Notes under the pieces: model-generated
Told to the model about the DNA's origin: nothing
The model's database searches: none
What the model saw: only the letters and a program-made list of their open reading frames with translations
DNA from: Methylicorpusculum oleiharenae
GTDB lineage: Bacteria; Pseudomonadota; Gammaproteobacteria; Methylococcales; Methylomonadaceae
NCBI RefSeq assembly: GCF_009828925.2
Contig: NZ_WUTY02000002.1
Coordinates: forward strand, 372,001-436,000
Length of the DNA stretch: 64,000 nt
Direction: 5' to 3'
Program-made: the position numbers and the translations under genes
Shown here: positions 57,451 through 64,000 of the stretch, one piece after another
Numbering within the stretch: the first letter of the stretch is position 1
How the letters are laid out: every line of letters starts with the position of its first letter

Positions 57451-57507
57451 TAAAGTTTAAAAAGCGGCGCTAATACTGACCGGCTGAAGCCGGTGGTTTA
57501 AACTTTA
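57451..57507. repeat. Nested inverted repeats between the receptor and PPTase genes
   Basis: Outer arms TAAAGTTTAAA (57451-57461) and TTTAAACTTTA (57497-57507) enclose an inner hairpin ACCGGCT-GA-AGCCGGT (57479-57494). Together with GGACT-AA-AGTCC about 57385 this looks like the structured end of an IS200/IS605-like or similar small element. No reading frame is present. Confidence 0.5.
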
Positions 57508-57567
57508 TGATGGAAAATTAAAGCGATAGGAAAAATGACAGTCTACGAATATAAAGTCAGTTCAGTT

Positions 57568-58245
57568 TCAAACGGTTATAGTCAAAGCAGCACTCATGCC
57601 CGGCACCAGATCTAAATCGATTATGCACCACTCGCGACTAGATAGGTAAGAATCCGGCAAAGTTCGGAACCCCGGATCTCCAGATGTTGAAGTGACAATG
57701 GCTCTGATACCGGCACCAATCCCGCACCCTACCGCCTTAACCAAACTTTCCTTGCGTGTCCAGAAACGATAAAAAGCCGGAACTTGCTCATGTGTGGACA
57801 ATGATTGCCAGTAACGTTTCTCTTCCGGTGCCAGAATTTCATCTACTAGAGATGCCAAATCGTGCCGCCCGTCCCAAGCCTCAATATCGATACCGAGCGG
57901 CGTTTTTCCAACCCCCAGCAACATCCAGTCAGATGAATGCGATAGATTGAACTGCAAGACTTCCGACTGACCGCTTGCATCAACTAAATATGGCTTGCCG
58001 AATGCGTGTCTAGCAAAACACAGGCATTCAGGTGCGATATTCAGATAGTTGCTTAACAACAAACGTAATTTAGCGTGGCAGACTACATAGCGCTGGCGAT
58101 CCAGATCGCGAACGAAGCGCCGCGCAATCGAGTTTTCCTCGGCGGACAATAATCGCCAATAGCGTTGGTAGTCGGCATCACTTGCCACCAAATCCTCGAA
58201 CCAAACATCGACGCCGGCAACCTGCAAAAAGGGTTTAGCGTGCAT
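57568..58245 (-). CDS. 4'-phosphopantetheinyl transferase, Sfp type
   Basis: 225 aa enzyme that loads the phosphopantetheine arm of CoA onto carrier proteins of NRPS, PKS or fatty acid synthases. Motifs: FGKPYL, FNLSHSSDW, GIDIEAW (Mg-binding Asp/Glu) and FWTRKESLVKAVG (Glu and Lys of the family). I chose the ATG at 58245, which overlaps the RND gene stop by 11 bp with AAGG upstream; a longer frame to 58281 runs deeper into that gene. Context suggests it activates a siderophore synthetase encoded upstream outside the window. Confidence 0.9.
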   Translation of the reverse strand: MHAKPFLQVAGVDVWFEDLVASDADYQRYWRLLSAEENSIARRFVRDLDRQRYVVCHAKLRLLLSNYLNIAPECLCFARHAFGKPYLVDASGQSEVLQFNLSHSSDWMLLGVGKTPLGIDIEAWDGRHDLASLVDEILAPEEKRYWQSLSTHEQVPAFYRFWTRKESLVKAVGCGIGAGIRAIVTSTSGDPGFRTLPDSYLSSREWCIIDLDLVPGMSAALTITV

Positions 58246-61200
58246 CGTCGCCTTGTCGTTGAAAATCCTGTAATACGGCATAGCAAACCGGTGTCAACAA
58301 TAGGCTGGCGAACATGCCGAACAACAAACCTGCCGCCAGCGACAAAGTCATCGGCACCAGAAATTGCGCCTGCACGCTGGTTTCCAGCAGCGTCGGCAGG
58401 AAGCCGGCAAAGTTGGTCATGAAGGCCAGGAATATGGGCCGGAATCGAGCGGTGCAGGCTTCGGCGATCAGTGCGAATTTATCCGTGGCGCGCGCTTCGT
58501 GCTCATGAATGTAATCCAGCAACACCATGCTGTCGTTGACCACCACCCCGCTGGCCGCCACCATGCCCACCAAGGATTCCATCGACAGCGGCATGCCCAA
58601 CAGCGCATGGGCCAATACCGCGCCGGCCCAGGCCATCGGCGCCGCCAGCAAAAACACCAGCGGCAGCGCATAGGAGCAGAAGCTGACGGCAATGATTGCG
58701 TATATCACGGTCAAGGCGATGGCGGTGTTGCGCGCCAGTGCCTGCAAGGTGGCGTTCTGCTCCTGCCTTTCCCGGCCCAAATCGGTTTTCAAGCCGGCAA
58801 AACGGCTTTGCAGACCCGGCAAGACTTGTTGCTCCAGATCGGCATAAATCGCATTGAGATCGGCTTGTGCCGGATCCACGCGGGCCGCGACTTCCAGCAC
58901 GCGCTGGCGGTCGCGGCGGGTCAGTTGCGCATAGCCCGGCTGAAAATTCACCTCCGCCACCTGCGCCAACAGGGTGTGTTTGCCATCGGGCAAATGGATC
59001 GGCAACTGGTACAAGTCGTCCAACGAATGGCGCTGCTCGGCCGGCAAGCGCACCATAATCCTTACATCGTTGCGGCCGCGCTGAAACCGTTGCGCTTCGA
59101 CCCCGTAATAGGCATGGCGCACCTGTTCGGCCAGATCCGCCAGTTGCAAACCGAGTTTGTCGCCCAGCGGTTTCAAGCTCAGCCGCAATTCCGGTTTACC
59201 GGGAATATTGGAGTCCAACACATCATAAACGCCGGGATAGGCGGACAAGCGGCTTTTCAACTCGGCTCCGGCCTGCTGCAATACCGTGGGATCGGCAGCG
59301 CCCAGATTCAATACGATGTCGTAAGGCACGTCGCCCTCGCGGACGATGAAATCCAGCCGTGCCAAGCCCAGATCGCCGATACGCCGCCGCCATTCACGAA
59401 CGAAATCGTCCACCTTGACCCGTTGCCGCGCTTGTTCCGACAGTTCCAGCCACAACCCGGCTTCCTGCTCCCAAATCAAGGTCTCCTGTCCCAGCAGGAG
59501 TCGGTAACCCGGCTCGGCCTTTTCCAATTCGTCGCGATAACTCAATAGTTCGCGCTCCACCCGCTCGGCCAGGCGCCGGGTTTCATCCGCTGCCGTGCCG
59601 GGCGGCACGGTCAGTCTGGCCCAGAACGCATCCTTGCTGATGTCGGGATTCATAGCCCGCCGCACATGGCCGCCGGCATACAGGCCGCCAGTCAACAACA
59701 GCAAGACGATGAACAGCGATAACACCAGATAGCGCCAAGCCAGCGCCCGTTGCAACAGCGGCCGGTAGTAGGCTAAAACAAAGGCTTCCAAGCCATGATT
59801 CAAGCGCTCGCGCCAATGCGTCAGGCGTTGGAAACGCGAGTCGCTTGCGGTTGGCACAGCCAAATGCGCGGGCAAGATCAACAAAGCCTCCATCAGCGAA
59901 AATATCAGCGTCAGTATCATCACCCAGACGATGGGCCGCATCATCTCGCCGCTCCAACCGGGCATAAACAGCCCTGGTAAAAATGCCGCCAAGGCGATCA
60001 AGATCGACAACAACACCGGCAACGCCACCTTGCGCACGCCGCTGGCGGCCGCCTGTAACGGATCGGCGCCCGGCTTTTGTTGCTCGCTGTGCACGCTCTC
60101 GCCGATGATGATGGCGTCATCCACCAGGATGCCCATCGCCAGCAGAAATCCGAACAACGACAGCATGTTCAGCGACAGGCCCAACATCGGCATCCACCAC
60201 AGCGTGCCCAGCACCGAAGTCAAAATCCCCATGCCGGCCCACCACGCCACCCTGGCCCGCAAAAACAGAGTCAACACCAGCCAGACCAGCACAAAACCGC
60301 TCAAGCCGTCTTCCAGCAAGGTGTCGATACGCTGACCGAACGCCATCGAGTCGTCCCACCAGGTTTTAAGATGCACGCCGGGCGGCAGACCGGTTGCGGT
60401 TTGATTAACATATTTCCTGACACTTTCCGCCACCTCGATGGCATCGGTTTCGGCGTGAATTTCCCAGCCTTGCGCCGGCAGACCGTCATGCCGCCATTGC
60501 AACACTTTTTCGCCGAGGCCGTCGCGAACCGTCGCCACGTCGCGAATGCGCAGCACGCCGCCATCGGCCAAACTGAGCAAAACCAGTGCGCCGACCGCAT
60601 CGCCCCGGCGCGCGCCACCCTGAACCTGCAACAACAAATCGCCGGACGGCGTTTTTACCGTGCCCCCGGCTAGATCGAACGAGGCCCGGCGAATGGCCGC
60701 CGCGACCTGTTCCAGCGTCAAGCCGTATTGATGCAGACTGGCGGCACGCACCTCGACGCCGATTTCATAATTCATCCGCCCGTAATCGACCGCCTGGGTG
60801 ACGCCGGGCAAGGCCGACAACTCGGCGCGAGTCCTGTCGCCCAAGGCTTTCAACCGCAACGGCTCGACCTCGCCGTACAAGGCCACCCAGATCACACCGT
60901 CGTCGCCGTCGCGCTGGGCTTCGCGAATGTCGATCTTTTCCACTGCCGCCGGCAGGTGAGTCAAGGCATCGATGCGACCCCGCGCGGCGCTCATCACCGC
61001 TTCCCGGCCATGGCCCCGCAGTACGCTGACCTTGATCTGGCACTCGCCTTCGAATACGCCGGTATCCAGATGCTTGACGCCCGGCAAATCGTGAACCGCT
61101 TCCTCCAGCGGGATGCATAATCCCGTTTCCACATCCCGCGGGCCCGCGCCGGGATACATACCGACGATTTCGAACTGCTCGGGACTAAAACGCGGGAAAA

Positions 61201-61330
61201 CGTCCTTCTCCACCGCCATCAATCCGGCCAGACCACCCAGCCAAATTAGCGCCATCAACAGGTTGGCGGCCACCGGATTGGCGACGAACCAAGCCAATAG
61301 CGAGTTCGGCAAACGCACGGCATCTTTCAT
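58235..61330 (-). CDS. RND-family efflux permease
   Basis: 1031 aa inner-membrane proton-driven pump. It has the 12-TM RND architecture: the first TM (LLAWFVANPVAANLLMALIW) is followed by the porter domain, TM4 with the proton-relay acids in GFLLAMGILVDDAIIIGE, then the duplicated half ending MVAASGVVVNDSMVLLDYI. It belongs to the branch without the HME signature, closer to HAE1/MexF-like exporters of organic compounds. I chose the ATG at 61330 (GGAG upstream). Flanked by PPTase and MFP genes, it may export a siderophore. Confidence 0.9.
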   Translation of the reverse strand: MKDAVRLPNSLLAWFVANPVAANLLMALIWLGGLAGLMAVEKDVFPRFSPEQFEIVGMYPGAGPRDVETGLCIPLEEAVHDLPGVKHLDTGVFEGECQIKVSVLRGHGREAVMSAARGRIDALTHLPAAVEKIDIREAQRDGDDGVIWVALYGEVEPLRLKALGDRTRAELSALPGVTQAVDYGRMNYEIGVEVRAASLHQYGLTLEQVAAAIRRASFDLAGGTVKTPSGDLLLQVQGGARRGDAVGALVLLSLADGGVLRIRDVATVRDGLGEKVLQWRHDGLPAQGWEIHAETDAIEVAESVRKYVNQTATGLPPGVHLKTWWDDSMAFGQRIDTLLEDGLSGFVLVWLVLTLFLRARVAWWAGMGILTSVLGTLWWMPMLGLSLNMLSLFGFLLAMGILVDDAIIIGESVHSEQQKPGADPLQAAASGVRKVALPVLLSILIALAAFLPGLFMPGWSGEMMRPIVWVMILTLIFSLMEALLILPAHLAVPTASDSRFQRLTHWRERLNHGLEAFVLAYYRPLLQRALAWRYLVLSLFIVLLLLTGGLYAGGHVRRAMNPDISKDAFWARLTVPPGTAADETRRLAERVERELLSYRDELEKAEPGYRLLLGQETLIWEQEAGLWLELSEQARQRVKVDDFVREWRRRIGDLGLARLDFIVREGDVPYDIVLNLGAADPTVLQQAGAELKSRLSAYPGVYDVLDSNIPGKPELRLSLKPLGDKLGLQLADLAEQVRHAYYGVEAQRFQRGRNDVRIMVRLPAEQRHSLDDLYQLPIHLPDGKHTLLAQVAEVNFQPGYAQLTRRDRQRVLEVAARVDPAQADLNAIYADLEQQVLPGLQSRFAGLKTDLGRERQEQNATLQALARNTAIALTVIYAIIAVSFCSYALPLVFLLAAPMAWAGAVLAHALLGMPLSMESLVGMVAASGVVVNDSMVLLDYIHEHEARATDKFALIAEACTARFRPIFLAFMTNFAGFLPTLLETSVQAQFLVPMTLSLAAGLLFGMFASLLLTPVCYAVLQDFQRQGDDAR

Positions 61331-61343
61331 GGCTGGCTCCGCG

Positions 61344-62501
61344 TTACAGGCTGTCGCCGACCGGTTCAACGACCACCGGCATACCGGCCACCGGCACATC
61401 GATACCGGATACGATCACCCGGTCCCCTGCCTGCAAGCCGCCACCGACCAACACACGCTCGGGATCGCTGCGCAGCACCTGTAAGCGTTTGATTCGCAGC
61501 TTGTTATCGGCGTCGACCAGCAAGGCTTCCTGGGCGGCGTTCAAGGCAGTGCGCGGCAGTTCGAATACACCCTCCAGCTCACGGCCCTCGATTTCGGCGG
61601 TTAAAAAACTGCCCGGCAACAAGGCCGGTTCCCGCTCCGGATATTCGAGGCGGGCCACCCAATATTCCAGCCCGGTACCCTGATCGACGACACCCTCGCG
61701 GCGAACGATCATGGCCTGCCGTTGCACCTGTTCGGTCCCGCGTTCGGTCATCAGCATCACTTTGGCGCCAATGGTCTTGCCGTTACGAATCTCGGGCACC
61801 GACAAATAGCCGATCTGCGCCGGGCTCAACGGCAAGCGTATCTCGGCTGCATCGTCGGCATAGATTCGCGCCAACGGCTTGCCGATTTCCGCTGTCTGTC
61901 CAACCCCGGTCGATTTTTCCTTGACTCGCCCGTTGAACGGTGCGCGTATCTCGCAACGGCTGCGCTGTAATTTGGCGTCCGCCAGCTCGGCCTCGGCTTG
62001 TTTCAATTTGGCCTTGGCTTCCTGTAACTGCGGTTCGTGCAGGGAGAGCGGGGTCGGCGAGCCCTCGCCCAGCACTCGCCATTCCCGTTGCGCCTGAATA
62101 GCCGCCGCCTGTTCTTCGGCCAGCGCGCGCCTGGCTTCCGCCAACCGGGTTTCGCTTCTGACAATCGACAGATCGTATTCGGCCGTCTCCACCGACACCA
62201 ACACCTCACCGGCCTTGAACCGGCCGCCGACCACAAAACTGTCATGCACAGTCACGATTCTGCCTTGCACTTGAGCGGTCAAATCGATCTCGCGCACCGG
62301 CAGCAATATGCCTTGGCTTTGCACCGGCAAGTGCAAGCGTTGCGGTTGCGCGATCAAGGTTTTGACGGTTGGCGGCTGTATGTTTGCCGCCTGCGCTTCG
62401 GGTTTGCCACCGCTAGCCAGTAGCAGGGTTCCTCCAGCGCCGGCCAACAAGACCAACGCGGGCAGCACTATTTTCAGGGTATTGCCGGACATCAAACTCA
62501 T
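61344..62501 (-). CDS. RND membrane fusion protein (HlyD/AcrA-type)
   Basis: 385 aa periplasmic adaptor. An N-terminal membrane anchor (LKIVLPALVLLAGAGGTLLL) is followed by a split lipoyl domain (LTAQVQGRIVTVHDSFVVGG and later IRAPFNGRVKEKSTGVGQTAE), an alpha-hairpin rich in Ala, Glu and Gln between them, and beta-barrel and membrane-proximal domains (RVLVGGGLQAGDRVIVSG). It links the permease to the outer-membrane factor. The upstream gene overlaps it by ATGA (62498-62501) and the permease follows 13 bp on. Confidence 0.92.
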   Translation of the reverse strand: MSLMSGNTLKIVLPALVLLAGAGGTLLLASGGKPEAQAANIQPPTVKTLIAQPQRLHLPVQSQGILLPVREIDLTAQVQGRIVTVHDSFVVGGRFKAGEVLVSVETAEYDLSIVRSETRLAEARRALAEEQAAAIQAQREWRVLGEGSPTPLSLHEPQLQEAKAKLKQAEAELADAKLQRSRCEIRAPFNGRVKEKSTGVGQTAEIGKPLARIYADDAAEIRLPLSPAQIGYLSVPEIRNGKTIGAKVMLMTERGTEQVQRQAMIVRREGVVDQGTGLEYWVARLEYPEREPALLPGSFLTAEIEGRELEGVFELPRTALNAAQEALLVDADNKLRIKRLQVLRSDPERVLVGGGLQAGDRVIVSGIDVPVAGMPVVVEPVGDSL

Positions 62502-63883
62502 ACCCCGCCTCCCAGGGCCAGGTACAAATCCAGCCGATTGTTCAACAGCTGCAAGCGTGCATCCAACAGCGCGGTGCGTGCAATCAGGGTGCTGCGGTAA
62601 CTATCCAGTAAGGTCAAAATATCCACGGAGCCGTTTCGATAAGCGTAAATTGCCAGCGCACGGCTGGTCTCGGTTTGTTTTGCGGTGGCCGCCAACGCTT
62701 GTTCGCGGCCAATCAGCCAGTCCTCGGCCGCCAGACTTTGTTCCACTTCGCGAAACGCGTTCAGCACGGTTTCCCGGTAACGATGCAAGGTTTCCCGGCT
62801 TTGCGCGGCCTGGAAATCGATGTCGGCCTGCAAGCGATCGCCGACATACAAAGGTTGAGCCAAACCGAGCGCCAGATTCCAGGCCGCGGAACGCGGATCG
62901 GTGAGATCGGATAAGGTGTTTCCCAGGCTGCCGCCGCTGGCCACCAGAGTAACCCGCGGCAACAAGGCCTTACGCGCGCTGCTAAGGCGCTGGTCTTGCG
63001 AGCGCAAACGTATGAATGCTGCCGACACATCGGGCCGGCGCGCCAGCAACTCTGACGGCAAGCCCGCCGGTAACGCGGCCGGTAAATCCGGCAAGCGCCG
63101 ACAACGCTCGACACGGCCCCCCGGATACTGTCCCAACAACACTTCAAGACGGCGTTGCGCCTGTTGTACCCGGTTACCCGCCTCTTTCAGCTCGGCCTTG
63201 GCATCGCTGAGGTCGGTCAACGCCAGACTCAAATCCAGTCCCTGAGCCAAACCCAGGTTGAAACGGCCCTGCAGCAATTCGACCAAGGCACTACGCTCGT
63301 CGATGGAAGCTTGCACCACTGTCACCCGTTGCCGGGCTTCAGCCAGCTCGAAGCAGCTTTGCGCGGTACGCGCCGCCAACGATAACACCGCCCCCTGCAA
63401 ATCGGCTTCTACCGCATCGGCTTCCAGAACCGCTGCCTGCCGCGCATCGTTGATCCGCCCCCAGACATCCAGTTCCCAACTCAGATTGAACGGCACCGAC
63501 CAGCGGCTACCGGTACTTATCGAGTTTTTCGCATCGCGCCCGGCGTCAGCGTGTTCAAAACCTGGCGCCAACTCCAGTTGCGGTCTGGCGGGCGCGCCTG
63601 CTATGCGCGCTTGCGCACGGGCTTGCTCGACCCTCGTCGCCGTTGCTTTCAGGTCGTTGTTTCCTTCCAGGGCCGTCAACACCAGACTTTTGACATCGTC
63701 GTCGTTAAAGCTGGCAAGCCAGGCGCTGACCTGGCCTTGTGCAACGCTAACCGGTAGCGCCGTCCAGGCAGTCGGCAACGGGCCGGTTTCGCGAATGGCA
63801 TCGCGTTCCGGCACCGTGGTACAGGCCGGCAGACACAACAACGCCAGGCATAGCCAACAACCGTTACGACGCGGCATCGGCAT
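62498..63883 (-). CDS. Outer-membrane efflux lipoprotein (NodT/TolC family)
   Basis: 461 aa. The signal peptide with lipobox CLPAC places it in the outer membrane as a lipoprotein. Two TolC-type helical repeats are visible (ALEGNNDLKATATRVEQARAQ-like blocks at about residues 65-100; TVLNAFREVEQSLAAEDWL and the ELARRPDV segment in the second), as in NodT/OprM. It forms the exit duct of the tripartite pump with the two following genes. Its start overlaps the end of the upstream thioesterase-like gene by 20 bp. Confidence 0.92.
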   Translation of the reverse strand: MPMPRRNGCWLCLALLCLPACTTVPERDAIRETGPLPTAWTALPVSVAQGQVSAWLASFNDDDVKSLVLTALEGNNDLKATATRVEQARAQARIAGAPARPQLELAPGFEHADAGRDAKNSISTGSRWSVPFNLSWELDVWGRINDARQAAVLEADAVEADLQGAVLSLAARTAQSCFELAEARQRVTVVQASIDERSALVELLQGRFNLGLAQGLDLSLALTDLSDAKAELKEAGNRVQQAQRRLEVLLGQYPGGRVERCRRLPDLPAALPAGLPSELLARRPDVSAAFIRLRSQDQRLSSARKALLPRVTLVASGGSLGNTLSDLTDPRSAAWNLALGLAQPLYVGDRLQADIDFQAAQSRETLHRYRETVLNAFREVEQSLAAEDWLIGREQALAATAKQTETSRALAIYAYRNGSVDILTLLDSYRSTLIARTALLDARLQLLNNRLDLYLALGGGV

Positions 63884-64000
63884 TCAATCGATTTACTACA
63901 TCGGCGATAAAGTCATCATGCTTGACGATATTAGCGTGATCGGCCGGCACCCGTGCCGACCACAGCACACGGCTGCCACAGGCTTGTTCCAGCATATCCT
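63864..64000 (-). CDS. C-terminal end of a probable NRPS/PKS thioesterase
   Basis: Only 44 residues lie in the window: the open frame reads ACGSRVLWSARVPADHANIV and KHDDFIADVVNRLNADAAS before TAA at 63864-63866. The ADHxNIV stretch resembles the C-terminal catalytic His region of type I or II thioesterases of NRPS/PKS systems. It overlaps the pump operon start, which supports a metabolite assembly-plus-export operon. Very short, hence tentative. Confidence 0.5.
   Translation of the reverse strand, partial: DMLEQACGSRVLWSARVPADHANIVKHDDFIADVVNRLNADAAS

Noticed and set aside
58364-59548. Long plus-strand open frame (394 codons) inside the RND permease gene
   Set aside because: GC-rich shadow of the permease; Gln/His/Arg-rich product without any domain features.

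Overview
The window looks like a chromosomal segment of a gammaproteobacterium. The protein flavour (heavy-metal RND efflux, FeoAB, OprB porin, large TonB receptor, SelO) would suit a methanotroph of the Methylococcales, but no rRNA, pmo or other marker gene is present, so the host is an inference of low confidence. No tRNA, rRNA or CRISPR array was seen. About half of the window is accessory DNA.

Layout. (1) 1-2319: the 3' part of a CzcA/CusA-type RND pump. (2) 2410-30041: an accessory island whose two ends carry the same non-coding dispersed repeat in opposite orientation. Inside, on the minus strand, are a six-gene operon (HerA-like ATPase, PH-domain membrane protein, a MobH/TraI-like protein that has lost its HD/His metal motifs, a TraD-type coupling ATPase, an unknown protein and a DUF4400-like membrane protein), an MBOAT acyltransferase with a C-terminal SGNH-like half, a homologue of the anti-CRISPR AcrVA2, a beta sliding clamp paralogue interrupted by an amber codon at position 9, and a YhaO/YhaN (SbcD/SbcC-like) nuclease pair. 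On the plus strand follows a complete Wadjet-type jetABCD locus led by a WYL regulator with a near-consensus promoter and an embedded operator. SelO (minus) and an IS110 remnant close the island. (3) 30206-31406: a decayed IS630 element. (4) 31637-39515: an iron-handling cluster that resembles ferrosome (fez) loci. It holds a P1B-6-type ATPase, two HMA-like proteins sharing a GRIR motif with it, a membrane-anchored ferritin-like protein, three small accessory proteins, FeoA/FeoB and a small AstE-like hydrolase. (5) 39871-42710: a lipoprotein cytochrome c, an OprB porin and two small genes under a Fur box. (6) 42969-53165: a scrapyard of mobile elements. katG is cut by an ISL3 element that also cuts a sensor gene on its other side. 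Next come a Tn3-family transposon with frameshifted tnpA and, 26 bp after tnpA, a Recombinase-In-Trio (RIT) element. (7) 53646-64000: iron/siderophore functions. A PepSY membrane protein and a Fur-boxed TonB siderophore receptor are followed by a 4'-phosphopantetheinyl transferase, an RND permease, a membrane fusion protein, an outer-membrane factor and the end of a probable NRPS/PKS thioesterase, a plausible siderophore assembly and export operon.

How the parts work together. The island concentrates genes acting on DNA (coupling ATPase, HerA, Wadjet, YhaNO, clamp) together with an anti-CRISPR-like gene, so it reads as a mixed defence, counter-defence and DNA-mobility region. The most interesting candidate for an undescribed system is the 2776-10123 operon, which uses conjugation-type parts without any visible type IV secretion channel and with a relaxase-like protein whose catalytic motifs are gone. 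Several mobile-element genes carry single-base frameshifts, some in homopolymers. Real decay and sequencing error cannot be told apart from the sequence alone.
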